Below, piece by piece: positions 6,071 to 12,838 of a DNA stretch of 25,063 nucleotides. Both the position numbers and the translations under genes were made by a program. Numbering within the stretch: the first letter of the stretch is position 1; the number at the start of each line of letters is the position of its first letter. The DNA is taken from positions 1 to 25,063 of the IMG/VR virus record IMGVR_UViG_3300010883_000425; one strand, given 5' to 3'. This stretch comes from a virus. The notes beneath the pieces were generated by a model. That model did not search any database. It was not told where the DNA came from and saw nothing but the letters and a program-made list of their open reading frames with translations.

Positions 6071-6244
6071 ATGAACATTTTATTTTTAACATCTTTGTCA
6101 ATAGTATCAATAGTAATTTTATTATATTTTGCTTATAAGATAGGTAACCGTGTAGGTAGAGAAACTCTTGTAGATAAACTTAATGAGTTAACTCAGCGCA
6201 ATCTTTTACTTCATAAAAAAACATGCTTTAAAGATATTATATAA
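6071..6244 (+). CDS. Small single-pass membrane protein, 57 aa
   Basis: One transmembrane segment (about residues 3-22) is followed by a basic, helical tail YKIGNRVGRETLVDKLNELTQRNLLLHKK. This is an N-out, C-in layout by the positive-inside rule, with a short amphipathic helix on the cytoplasmic side. It starts 3 nt after the helicase stop, and its stop overlaps the next start (TAATG). No family is recognised; it might tether other phage proteins to the membrane. Confidence 0.6.
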   Translation: MNILFLTSLSIVSIVILLYFAYKIGNRVGRETLVDKLNELTQRNLLLHKKTCFKDII

Positions 6245-6351
6245 TGGGAACAGCAATTTTATGGTTCTTACTTGCAATAGGAGTTGCAATGATAGGAAAA
6301 GCAATTGGAAAATATTTTTGGCCTGAAGACTGGCCGGATGAAAACTTTTAA
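6244..6351 (+). CDS. Micro membrane protein, 35 aa
   Basis: A single hydrophobic segment with small-residue spacing (AIGVAMIGKAIGK) is followed by the acidic, Trp-rich tail YFWPEDWPDENF. The start shares an A with the previous stop (TAATG), which supports real translation. The GxxxG-like spacing could allow helix packing with the adjacent 57-aa membrane protein. Function is unknown. Confidence 0.5.
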   Translation: MGTAILWFLLAIGVAMIGKAIGKYFWPEDWPDENF

Positions 6352-6362
6352 AAAAAAACACA

Positions 6363-6596
6363 ATGGGAAAAATGAAAGAAGTATTTATGGATCAATTTAA
6401 TAATGAGTATCAAGGTAGTCATGATGCATTTATTCATGGGCTTGCTCAGGCTAGCATAGAAGAGTTTATAAAAGATGAAGACACTCCATGTCCAAATTGT
6501 AATAACTTTAGCTTAGAACGCAATGAAAGTGAAGCAGCATGTACTAACTGTGGTCAAGATTATATATTAATAGGATCATCATTAAGATTTAAATAA
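6363..6596 (+). CDS. Zinc-ribbon protein, 77 aa
   Basis: The N-terminal half is helical and acidic (MDQFNNEYQGSHDAFIHGLAQASIEEFIK). The C-terminal half holds two Cys pairs, CPNC (43-46) and CTNC (60-63), which form a zinc ribbon. Such small ribbons in phages often bind nucleic acid or host RNA polymerase, but nothing here shows which. A second ATG at 6372 (MKEVFMDQ) is an alternative start. The stop codon overlaps the start of the next gene. Confidence 0.75.
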   Translation: MGKMKEVFMDQFNNEYQGSHDAFIHGLAQASIEEFIKDEDTPCPNCNNFSLERNESEAACTNCGQDYILIGSSLRFK

Positions 6597-6856
6597 TGCC
6601 ACATTTTAGAACAACTATAAATGGTATGTTTATGGAAGTAACATATACATATCATAAGGGAGAAGAAGAAGTTCATACAGAGTCTAATGGTGACCCAGGA
6701 ACACCTGGTTATCCTGATACAGTAACAATTGATGAAGTATGGACTTATTTACCAGATATGTCAGATAATGATATAGGAGTAAATATTATGGATATAATAT
6801 ATAACTTTGAAGGTGACTTAATTGAAGCACTAGAAAATGAAATACTAAGCAAATGA
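6596..6856 (+). CDS. Acidic hypothetical protein, 86 aa
   Basis: Not recognised by name. The N-terminal half is beta rich (FRTTINGMFMEVTYTYHKG), with a turn-rich stretch DPGTPGYPDTVTIDEVW that resembles small phage proteins of unknown function. The C-terminal half is acidic and ends in a helix (DLIEALENEILSK). It starts in a TAATG overlap with the zinc-ribbon gene and ends in an ATGA overlap with the next membrane protein, so it belongs to one tightly coupled operon. Confidence 0.7.
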   Translation: MPHFRTTINGMFMEVTYTYHKGEEEVHTESNGDPGTPGYPDTVTIDEVWTYLPDMSDNDIGVNIMDIIYNFEGDLIEALENEILSK

Positions 6857-7005
6857 CTAAGAGTAAAAAAACTAGACAGTATAGAAGTAACCAAGGAAGA
6901 TCTCCTGAAGCTATGGAAAAAACTTATCAAGGGTGTTTTTGGACTATTATAATAGGTTTTGTAGTAGTTATTATCTGTATGATTTATAATTTTATAATTA
7001 TATGA
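6853..7005 (+). CDS. Small single-pass membrane protein, 50 aa
   Basis: A basic, Ser-rich N terminus (MTKSKKTRQYRSNQGRS) precedes one transmembrane segment at about residues 30-50 (WTIIIGFVVVIICMIYNF), predicting an N-in, tail-anchored topology. Both ends are ATGA overlaps with neighbours (6853 and 7002), strong evidence that it is translated. It is the fourth tiny membrane protein between the HNH gene and the minus-strand gene. Function is unknown. Confidence 0.65.
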   Translation: MTKSKKTRQYRSNQGRSPEAMEKTYQGCFWTIIIGFVVVIICMIYNFIII

Positions 7006-7385
7006 AAGATAGTCTTTTTATAAAAGCCACAATAAAGGAAGGAGAATTACACTTCCCTATAAAAGCTATAGGAACTAAGTACAAAAAGTTTCTATCACAA
7101 TTACCTGATGATTCTAAAATAGAAATATTTATAGGTGTTAGTGGAGATAAAGGAACTAATCCTCAATTAGCTAGACTTCATGCTATGATTAGAGAAATAG
7201 CACAAGAAATTGGCTACACTTTTGTAGAAGCCAAAATTGAAGTAAAAAGAGCTGCAGGATTATGTTTTGTAAGAGACAAACAAGAGTATTGTAAATCTTT
7301 TGGAGACTGTGATAAAGATGAGTTAAATTTAGCAATTCAAGCTTGTGTTGAAATAGGAGACTTTAATGGAATGCAACTAAGATAG
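7002..7385 (+). CDS. Possible NinB-like recombination protein, 127 aa
   Basis: A beta-rich N terminus (FIKATIKEGELHFPIKAIG) is followed by NPQLARLHAMIREIAQEIGY (53-72) and a helix with VEVKRAAGLC-like spacing. This layout recalls NinB/YbcN family phage recombination proteins, in which a residue pattern around an LHxMxRxIA helix precedes a conserved Lys/Trp segment. The resemblance is by eye and modest. If right, it would bind single-stranded DNA and take part in recombination with the RusA-like and SSB-like proteins. It ends 1 nt before the stop of the convergent minus-strand gene, within a perfect hairpin. Confidence 0.5.
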   Translation: MKDSLFIKATIKEGELHFPIKAIGTKYKKFLSQLPDDSKIEIFIGVSGDKGTNPQLARLHAMIREIAQEIGYTFVEAKIEVKRAAGLCFVRDKQEYCKSFGDCDKDELNLAIQACVEIGDFNGMQLR

Positions 7386-7402
7386 TTTATTTAACTATCT
7401 TA
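7378..7402. terminator. Bidirectional hairpin at the convergent gene junction
   Basis: TAAGATAGTT (7378-7387) and AACTATCTTA (7393-7402) form a perfect 10-bp stem with the 5-nt loop TATTT. It contains the stop codons of both converging genes. No long T run follows on either side, so it may act through RNA stability or as a weak two-way terminator. Confidence 0.5.
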
Positions 7403-7833
7403 AGTTTGCTTTCTAAATCTTTTAGTTTATCACTTATATCTTTACCAGATTTGACCATTTCAGTCATTTCTTTTAAGTCTTCTTTAGTTGCAGTTGTTTT
7501 TGTTTCTATTTCAAGACCTTGCTGTTTAGCTTTATATTTCATTTCTTGTAATAAAGAAAATAAAGTATAAATTTTAGCTTCCCATTCATCAAGTTTAGGC
7601 ATAGCTTCAGTTTCTTCTTTAGTAAGTACTTCACCTTTGTCTATTCTTGTACCAGCAGTAACAATTTGATCAAACTTTTTAAAAGTTTCACCAACTGTTT
7701 GTATTCTATCACTTGACAAAATTTCATGTTGAATAATGTTTTGAAAAGATGTAATATAAACAGTAGAACATTCAATACCAGTTATTGTTTTTGAATGATC
7801 ATATGTGATGTAAGTTTGCAGTGTTTCAGACAT
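7387..7833 (-). CDS. Hypothetical coiled-coil protein, 148 aa (only minus-strand gene)
   Basis: The start MSETLQTYITYDHS (position 7833) is preferred to the upstream ATG at 7884. A good minus-strand promoter (-7 box at 7853-7860) lies just before it, and the upstream frame would overlap the divergent gene. The N-terminal half looks beta/alpha mixed; the C-terminal third is a charged coiled coil (EDLKEMTEMVKSGKDISDKL and onward). No family is recognised. It stands alone against the transcription direction, with its own promoter and a shared hairpin at its end, so it is regulated separately; an early regulator, antirepressor or host-takeover factor are possibilities without direct evidence. Confidence 0.7.
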   Translation of the reverse strand: MSETLQTYITYDHSKTITGIECSTVYITSFQNIIQHEILSSDRIQTVGETFKKFDQIVTAGTRIDKGEVLTKEETEAMPKLDEWEAKIYTLFSLLQEMKYKAKQQGLEIETKTTATKEDLKEMTEMVKSGKDISDKLKDLESKLKIVK

Positions 7834-7852
7834 AATAATTAATTTTAATATA

Positions 7853-7884
7853 CAAATATAGTATAATTTATGGAAAAAATTCAA
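7853..7884 (-). promoter_or_regulatory. Minus-strand Bacteroidota-type promoter
   Basis: Read on the minus strand: TTG (7884-7882), a 21-nt spacer and TATATTTG (7860-7853), a full match to TAnnTTTG, then about 20 nt to the ATG at 7833. The promoter overlaps the start of the uracil-DNA glycosylase gene, so expression of the two genes may interfere. Confidence 0.55.
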
Positions 7885-8565
7885 GTAGACATAAATAATC
7901 TTAGAGAAAGTTTAAACAATAATCTAAAATCAAGCGGGTGGGATACAATGTTATCACCATATGTAAATGGTTTAAGTTTTGACCACATTATAAATACATT
8001 AGTAGATAATGTTAATGATGGAAGAAGGTTTACACCTCAGTTCAAAGATATATTTAATGCATTTTATGAATGTCCTTATGATGATCTTAAGATTGTTATA
8101 GTAGGACAAGACCCATATCCTCAATTAGGTGTGGCTGACGGAATAGCTTTTAGCTGTAGTAAAAAACACAAAACAGAAAAATCATTGCAATATATTTTTA
8201 AAGCTCTTTATGGAGAACATGAAAATTATGATAATGATTTAAGACGCTGGTCTAACCAGGGTGTACTTTTAATTAATACGGCATTTACTTGTCAAGTTAA
8301 TAAAATAGGTTCTCATTATGGTATATGGAAAAGTTTTACTGAACACCTTTTTGATAATTTAAATAAGCATAAGCCTAACATTATATTTATATTAATGGGT
8401 AAGAAAGCAGAAGCATGGTTACCTTTGATTCCTAATCAATTAGTATTTAAAGTTCCTCATCCAGCATCAGCTGCATATAGAGGTGGAACATGGGATCACA
8501 ATGGTGTATTTAATAAAGTAAATATAGCATTAGAAAAGCAAGATAAAACTTGTATAAATTGGTAA
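7870..8565 (+). CDS. ung: Uracil-DNA glycosylase (family 1-like), 231 aa
   Basis: Removes uracil from DNA by cutting the N-glycosidic bond. The water-activating motif GQDPYP is at 79-84 (GQDPYH in classical Ung), followed by the VADGIAFS segment, LLINTAFT (133-140) with the uracil-reading Asn136, and the second active-site loop HPASAAYRGG (197-206) with His197. Length is typical of Ung. The loop is shorter than the usual HPSPLSxxRG and lacks the Leu that normally wedges into the DNA, so base flipping may work differently. The gene diverges from the minus-strand gene with only 36 nt between starts. Its presence fits repair of deaminated cytosine during phage replication; no dUTPase or thymidylate synthase is in the window. 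Confidence 0.92.
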   Translation: MEKIQVDINNLRESLNNNLKSSGWDTMLSPYVNGLSFDHIINTLVDNVNDGRRFTPQFKDIFNAFYECPYDDLKIVIVGQDPYPQLGVADGIAFSCSKKHKTEKSLQYIFKALYGEHENYDNDLRRWSNQGVLLINTAFTCQVNKIGSHYGIWKSFTEHLFDNLNKHKPNIIFILMGKKAEAWLPLIPNQLVFKVPHPASAAYRGGTWDHNGVFNKVNIALEKQDKTCINW

Positions 8566-8586
8566 TAATAGTTACATTTGTGTAAC
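8550..8586 (+). promoter_or_regulatory. Promoter with overlapping palindrome upstream of the DnaA-like gene
   Basis: TTG (8550-8552), a 20-nt spacer and TACATTTG (8573-8580) fit the Bacteroidota promoter. The -7 box sits inside the palindrome GTTACA-TTTG-TGTAAC (8571-8586), a likely operator. A transcript would start about 12-15 nt before the ATG at 8602. This is the clearest promoter in the window. Confidence 0.6.
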
Positions 8587-8601
8587 TACAATAATATTTA
8601 A

Positions 8602-9132
8602 ATGACTGATAATCAAAAGATTGAACAGAAAATTAAACAAATAACTCAGATAAAAAAATTTAAGTTAGAGTTCTATAAAGAACATGATATAAAGCTTTTT
8701 ATACTATCACCTAAAACAGATAATCAACATGCTTGTACATTAGAAACATACAAGGCGTTAACTATGTTATCTATTGTTGAAGACCATCCAAAGTTTAAAG
8801 ATTATAATTTTGATACAAGATCAAGAGAGCGTGATTTTATAATGTATATACAAGTAATGAGTTTTTTAGCTAATAATGATGGTTACTCTAAAACTGCTAT
8901 TGGTGAAGCAATTAACAGAAATCATGCAACTGTTATAAATTCTTGTAAAATAGTAAGTAATGCTGTTTATACTAAAGATGAAAACTTTACTAGAATACTT
9001 AAAAAATTACAAAACAAAATAGATAATTATGTGGGACTTATTACAGAAGATATTGAAAGAGAAAATGACACCAAATCAGTGCCTGATCCTATTTGGAATG
9101 AAGCAAGGCATTTCTTGGCCTCAAACCAGTAA
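8602..9132 (+). CDS. Stand-alone DnaA domain IV-like protein, 176 aa
   Basis: Residues 73-140 resemble the C-terminal DNA-binding domain of the replication initiator DnaA: RERDFIMYIQVMSFLA (75-90), then a helix-turn-helix with YSKTAIGEAI and the signature-like NRNHATVINSCK (105-116), matching the GxxxHxTV pattern of domain IV. DnaA's AAA+ domain is missing; the N-terminal 70 residues are helical and charged and unlike DnaA. The protein would bind double-stranded DNA at DnaA-box-like sites, either to recruit the phage DnaB helicase encoded nearby or to compete with host DnaA. It heads a transcription unit with its own promoter. The next gene overlaps its end by 68 nt. Confidence 0.8.
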   Translation: MTDNQKIEQKIKQITQIKKFKLEFYKEHDIKLFILSPKTDNQHACTLETYKALTMLSIVEDHPKFKDYNFDTRSRERDFIMYIQVMSFLANNDGYSKTAIGEAINRNHATVINSCKIVSNAVYTKDENFTRILKKLQNKIDNYVGLITEDIERENDTKSVPDPIWNEARHFLASNQ

Positions 9133-9619
9133 ACTTGATGTTGAAGAATTACAAACATTAGGTTTTCTAGAATTTGTGGATGATAAATATATAATGACAC
9201 CAACAGCTAAACTATTTTGTGTTAAGCTAGATAATTATTTTGTCAAAGCTAAAAAGAAAACTGATATACAACTCATGGGTAAAGATTTTCTTGATAAAAT
9301 TCACACCTACAGAGAAATATTTCCTGCTAAGAAGCTACCAAGTGGTAATCCAGCAAGAAATAATGTAAAAGCATTAGGAGAGAACTTTAGATGGTTCTTT
9401 GAAACTTATGATCATACATGGGAAGACATTATTAAAGCTACCAAGATGTATGTAAATGAGTACAGAGATGCTGATTATCTATATATGCAAACTAGTCAAT
9501 ACTTTATATCTAAACAAGATAAACATAAAGTTAAACATTCCAGATTAGCTGATTATTGTGATATGATTGTTGATGGAGTAAGTACAGAAGATGAACATTT
9601 TAAAGAAACAGTAGTATGA
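9065..9619 (+). CDS. Hypothetical phage protein, 184 aa
   Basis: I chose the ATG at 9065 (MTPNQCLILF) over the upstream one at 9029: it follows a purine-rich GAAAGAGAAA leader, shortens the overlap with the DnaA-like gene, and MTPNQ is a start I recall from related Bacteroidota phage proteins. The N terminus suggests a winged helix (LDVEELQTLGFLEFVDDKYIMTPTAKLF, residues about 24-51). The C-terminal half is helical (WFFETYDHTWEDIIKATKMY). Lying between the DnaA-like protein and the DnaB helicase, it could be a helicase loader or replication adaptor, but that is inference from position only. Confidence 0.7.
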   Translation: MTPNQCLILFGMKQGISWPQTSKLDVEELQTLGFLEFVDDKYIMTPTAKLFCVKLDNYFVKAKKKTDIQLMGKDFLDKIHTYREIFPAKKLPSGNPARNNVKALGENFRWFFETYDHTWEDIIKATKMYVNEYRDADYLYMQTSQYFISKQDKHKVKHSRLADYCDMIVDGVSTEDEHFKETVV

Positions 9620-9774
9620 CACCAAGTAAAGTAAATACAGTATTACAAAAATTAAATTTAGTTTTAGAAGATTTTCAAATGTTAAGAGATGGTTCTTGGA
9701 GCCCTGAGACTGACAGTTGTGAAGCTAGTATAGATAATATAACAGATGTAATAAATATAATAGAAAATGGGTAA
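9616..9774 (+). CDS. Small hypothetical protein, 52 aa
   Basis: A 52-residue acidic helical protein (MTPSKVNTVLQKLNLVLEDF..., ending VINIIENG). It starts in an ATGA overlap with the upstream gene, and its last 8 nt overlap the DnaB helicase start, filling an otherwise empty gap in frame with the operon's packing. No family is recognisable. The overlaps at both ends are the main support. Confidence 0.65.
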   Translation: MTPSKVNTVLQKLNLVLEDFQMLRDGSWSPETDSCEASIDNITDVINIIENG

Positions 9775-10723
9775 AACTGATAAATCATGGGTAGGACAAC
9801 ATGCTGCATTTAGTGAAGCATTAAAATATATGAGTGCTAGGTCTAAAGGTGAAGAGAAATCTATATATACACCTTGGCCTAAGTTTAATGACGCTGCTAC
9901 TGATGGTTTAGAATGGAATACTTTAACTGTAATTGGTGGTAGACCTGGATCAGGTAAAACGCTAATTAAAGATCAAATTATTAGAGAATCATTTGCTTTA
10001 AATCCAAATGATGACTTTAGAGTATTAGAATTTCAATTTGAAATGGTTGGTAGAACATCAGCTATTAGAGAGTTTAGTTCTATGACTGGTAAAACATACA
10101 AAGAACTATGTAGTGCAGGTAGTATATTACAACCTGATGTATTAAACAATTGTTTACAGTATGCTAAAGAAAGAGTTAAGAATCCAGTAGATATTATTAG
10201 TACACCATTAACAGTAAATCAAATGCGTGAACAAGTTGATATGTATATGGAATTGCATAAAGGGAAAAAAACAATAATAACTTTAGATCATACTATGTTG
10301 GTTAAAAGAGCACCTTATCAAAACAATACATTAGATATGATGTTTGAGCTTGGTGAATTTTTTACTCAGTGTAAAAGAGATTATCCTTGTTTATTTATTG
10401 CTTTATCACAACTTAATAGAAACATAGATAACCCGGACAGGGCTATAGATGGTAAGTATGGTAATTATATACTTGAATCAGATATATTTGGATCAGATGC
10501 AATGTTACAACATGCAGATATGTTAATAGGTATTAATAGGCCGGCTAAACAAAAGATTAGGTTCTATGGGCCTGATAGGTATATCATAGAAAATGATAGA
10601 ACATTAGTATTACACTTTCTTAAAGCAAGAAATGGTGATGCAAGAATGAGTTTCTTTAAAGCTAAGTTTGAACAAATGCAAATTGAGGAGATGAATACAC
10701 CGGGTCAACAAGAACGTAGGTAA
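9767..10723 (+). CDS. DnaB-type replicative DNA helicase (C-terminal domain only), 318 aa
   Basis: RecA-fold helicase of the DnaB family. Walker A GGRPGSGKT is at 57-65, the H2 region ending LEFQFEMVGRTSA at 87-99, Walker B ITLDHTMLV at 171-179 (Asp174), and the ALSQLNR motif (DnaB H4-like) lies downstream; a basic patch near the C terminus contains LKARNG. It would unwind DNA at the phage fork as a hexamer. The family's N-terminal primase-binding domain is absent and the protein is about 100-150 residues shorter than bacterial DnaB, as in several phage helicases, so loading may depend on other phage proteins such as the neighbours at 8602 and 9065. Confidence 0.9.
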   Translation: MGKTDKSWVGQHAAFSEALKYMSARSKGEEKSIYTPWPKFNDAATDGLEWNTLTVIGGRPGSGKTLIKDQIIRESFALNPNDDFRVLEFQFEMVGRTSAIREFSSMTGKTYKELCSAGSILQPDVLNNCLQYAKERVKNPVDIISTPLTVNQMREQVDMYMELHKGKKTIITLDHTMLVKRAPYQNNTLDMMFELGEFFTQCKRDYPCLFIALSQLNRNIDNPDRAIDGKYGNYILESDIFGSDAMLQHADMLIGINRPAKQKIRFYGPDRYIIENDRTLVLHFLKARNGDARMSFFKAKFEQMQIEEMNTPGQQERR

Positions 10724-10729
10724 TTGCTC

Positions 10730-10753
10730 ACCCAACCCAACTGCTCCCCAACT
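10730..10753 (+). promoter_or_regulatory. C-rich upstream element, copy 2 (ACCCAACCC-AA-CTGCTCCCCAACT)
   Basis: Nearly identical to 2009-2031, differing only by T versus AA at the junction. It is followed by TATAATACATATATATATG-like AT-rich DNA. It ends 34 nt before the ATG at 10787, the same distance as copy 1 to the ATG at 2065. Confidence 0.55.
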
Positions 10754-10786
10754 ATATAATACATATATATATGAAAAAATATAAAA

Positions 10787-11359
10787 ATGAATACACAAAA
10801 TATAAATAAAAATAAAATGGGATTAACACCACAGCAACGTAAAGAGAAAGTTTTAAACTTAAAGACAATGCATGAAGATTATTTTCAAACAGAAGGTAAA
10901 ATTAATGCATTATATATACCTAAGATGGCGTATAGACCATCAGGAAAAGATGAATTGCATGTATCATTTTTTCCTAGTGAGCTTGAAAAAGAATCAGATA
11001 TATACACAGAGTTTGTAAGTATAGATTATGACTCTGAAGATCCAAAAAGAACATTATATCTTTTACATTATAATCCACATTGGAAATCTGAGTATGAACT
11101 TATTACTTCTAACTCAGGATTTCAAAGACACCTTATACCGGTTAGTGAATTAAAAGTAATAAATGATATTACTAGCAAAAATATTAAGTTGCCTTTGTTA
11201 AAAGAGAAGCTGAATCTTGGCATGCAACAAAAAAAATTAGAACTTTTTAATATAGCTGATCCAGAAGCAACAACATCATCATTAACAGTGGATAAGTTAG
11301 AAGAAATTAATCAGACATTAATAACATTAACAAAAGTAATAACTAAATTAATCAAGTAA
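10787..11359 (+). CDS. Hypothetical protein, 190 aa
   Basis: No family recognised. A beta-rich middle (YIPKMAYRPSGKDELHVSFF, then IDYDSEDPKRTLYLLHY) is followed by a helical C terminus with a possible coiled coil (VDKLEEINQTLITLTKVITKLI). The segment QKKLELF resembles a QxxLxxF clamp-binding peptide but lies internally. The start is uncertain: the ATG at 10817 (MGLTPQQRKEK) is preceded by AAATAAAAATAAA, nearly the same leader as the gene at 20909, and may be the real one. The gene lies just before the Sak4-like ATPase and may share its transcript. Confidence 0.65.
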   Translation: MNTQNINKNKMGLTPQQRKEKVLNLKTMHEDYFQTEGKINALYIPKMAYRPSGKDELHVSFFPSELEKESDIYTEFVSIDYDSEDPKRTLYLLHYNPHWKSEYELITSNSGFQRHLIPVSELKVINDITSKNIKLPLLKEKLNLGMQQKKLELFNIADPEATTSSLTVDKLEEINQTLITLTKVITKLIK

Positions 11360-11361
11360 AC

Positions 11362-12045
11362 ATGGCACAAAGCGTATTAGTAATTGCTGATTCAGGTACC
11401 GGAAAGTCTACCTCAATCAGAACATTAAATCCAGATGAGACTTTCATTATAAATATTGCAAACAAACCTTTACCATTCAAAGGCTATAAGAGTATGTATA
11501 CTCAGATTAGTAAAGAAAATCCAAAAGGAAATTTAACATCAGCAGCTAGTGCTCCTGGTATTATTAAAGCAATGAAGCACGTTAGTGATAAAATGTTACA
11601 GATCAAAACTTTAGTTGTAGATGACTGGCAATATATGAGTTCTTTTGAATACTTTGACAGAGCTAATGAGAAAGGTTATGATAAGTTTACTCAAATTGCA
11701 GCTAACCTTGCCATGGTGGCAAAGTTGCCTAAAGATTTAAGAGATGACTTAACTGTAATCTTTTTAACACATTCAGAAGATTCAACTGATATAAACGGTA
11801 ACAGAAAAATTAAAGCTAAAACTATTGGTAAAATGATAGATAATACTTTAACTTTGGAAGGCCTATTTTCCATTGTGCTATTTGGAAAAGTAAATAAAAA
11901 TGATGATGGTGAACTCTCATATGGTTTTGAAACCCAAAACTCAGGAGAGAACACATGTAAATCGCCAATGGGTATGTTTGAGGATTCTTTTATCCCTAAT
12001 GACCTAGCGTATGTAAAAGCATGCATGCAAAAATATGAAGAATAA
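11362..12045 (+). CDS. Sak4-like RecA-fold ATPase (AAA_24-like), 227 aa
   Basis: The P-loop ADSGTGKST (9-17) begins almost at the N terminus; Walker B LVVDDWQYM (84-92) and a polar motif VIFLTHSED follow. Size, P-loop position and the VDD Walker B fit Sak4-type phage single-strand annealing/recombination ATPases, which often pair with an SSB gene; here an SSB-like gene lies 24 nt downstream. It would bind single-stranded DNA and promote strand annealing in phage recombination. Alternatives are other small RecA-like or AAA_24 nucleotide-binding proteins. Confidence 0.8.
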   Translation: MAQSVLVIADSGTGKSTSIRTLNPDETFIINIANKPLPFKGYKSMYTQISKENPKGNLTSAASAPGIIKAMKHVSDKMLQIKTLVVDDWQYMSSFEYFDRANEKGYDKFTQIAANLAMVAKLPKDLRDDLTVIFLTHSEDSTDINGNRKIKAKTIGKMIDNTLTLEGLFSIVLFGKVNKNDDGELSYGFETQNSGENTCKSPMGMFEDSFIPNDLAYVKACMQKYEE

Positions 12046-12069
12046 TCTATTAATTAAAAATCAAAAATT

Positions 12070-12744
12070 ATGTTAAGTACTAAAGACATGTCTGCAGGGT
12101 CAGGCAACACAAAACCAGTAATTTCAGTAGGTAATCAAAAAGTTAAAATTAATTCTATATCATTTGATCCAACACCATATGATGCTGAATCTTTTAATAT
12201 TGTATTAAATGTAGAATCTGAACCTATAACAGGTGAATTTAATGGCTTCTCAAAGGATATGAATAATCCTAATAGTGAGCGTTATCTTGGCCAAGTAGGT
12301 AGAGTTAGATTTTCACAATACCCATATAAAGATGCTATATTACCATCAGGTAGAGAAATCAGTAAAGATACTGAGGTATTAAAAGGAATGGTATATTTAA
12401 GTGAAGTTCTTAATAAAAGAGAAGCCTTAGATAAAATAGAAGCAAATACTATTGAGCTTTTTATGGATGAGTGTAATAAATTATTTTCTAATAGTGAGTA
12501 TATTAATGCTTGTATAGGAGGCCGTGAGTGGGAAAATAAAGAAGGTTATATAAACTTTGATTTATATTTACCTAAAATGAGTAAAGAAGGTATACCTTTA
12601 GAAGCTATAGATAAAGAAAACTCTAGGTTATTAACTTATGATGAAAATAATAAAAATCATTTAAGAAAGATCCAAACGCAAAACGCACCTACAACTACAA
12701 GCTTTGAACCAGCTACAGCTACAGGTGATGACTTTGATTTATAA
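12070..12744 (+). CDS. SSB-like single-stranded DNA-binding protein, 224 aa
   Basis: The body is beta rich (QKVKINSISFDP, SFNIVLNVESEPI, INFDLYLPKM) and the C terminus is a low-complexity linker (NAPTTTSFEPATATG) ending GDDFDL. This is like the acidic hydrophobic-ended tail (DDIPF in E. coli SSB) that recruits replication proteins. Its place directly after a Sak4-like ATPase and before a primase supports a single-stranded DNA-binding role. The OB fold itself cannot be confirmed by eye. The 3' gap to the primase carries a structured hairpin. Confidence 0.6.
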   Translation: MLSTKDMSAGSGNTKPVISVGNQKVKINSISFDPTPYDAESFNIVLNVESEPITGEFNGFSKDMNNPNSERYLGQVGRVRFSQYPYKDAILPSGREISKDTEVLKGMVYLSEVLNKREALDKIEANTIELFMDECNKLFSNSEYINACIGGREWENKEGYINFDLYLPKMSKEGIPLEAIDKENSRLLTYDENNKNHLRKIQTQNAPTTTSFEPATATGDDFDL

Positions 12745-12766
12745 TTAGTTAATTTAAGTAATGATA

Positions 12767-12811
12767 GGGGTGTGTCTGCATAGTGTTTCCGAAAGGACCT
12801 GGCAGCACCCC
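12767..12811 (+). ncRNA. Structured RNA hairpin between the SSB-like and primase genes
   Basis: GGGGTG (12767-12772) pairs with CACCCC (12806-12811). After a 3-nt bulge (TGT), CTGC (12776-12779) pairs with GCAG (12802-12805). Inside is a small GAAA-tetraloop hairpin TCC-GAAA-GGA (12788-12797). TTGATTTATTTT follows. It is much more GC-rich than its surroundings. It could be a terminator, a regulatory leader of the primase gene (28 nt downstream) or an unassigned cis-RNA. Confidence 0.55.
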
Positions 12812-12838
12812 TTGATTTATTTTAAAACAATACACTGA

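Noticed and set aside
9029-9064. Upstream ATG for the gene at 9065
   Set aside because: It would lengthen the overlap with the DnaA-like gene and adds a lead-in that looks like the other gene's shadow; the ATG at 9065 has a better leader.
12780-12805. Resemblance of the hairpin before the primase to the bacterial SRP RNA tip
   Set aside because: A few bases (TCCGAAAGGA, GGCAGC) look similar, but the order and pairing of the conserved SRP loop are not reproduced.
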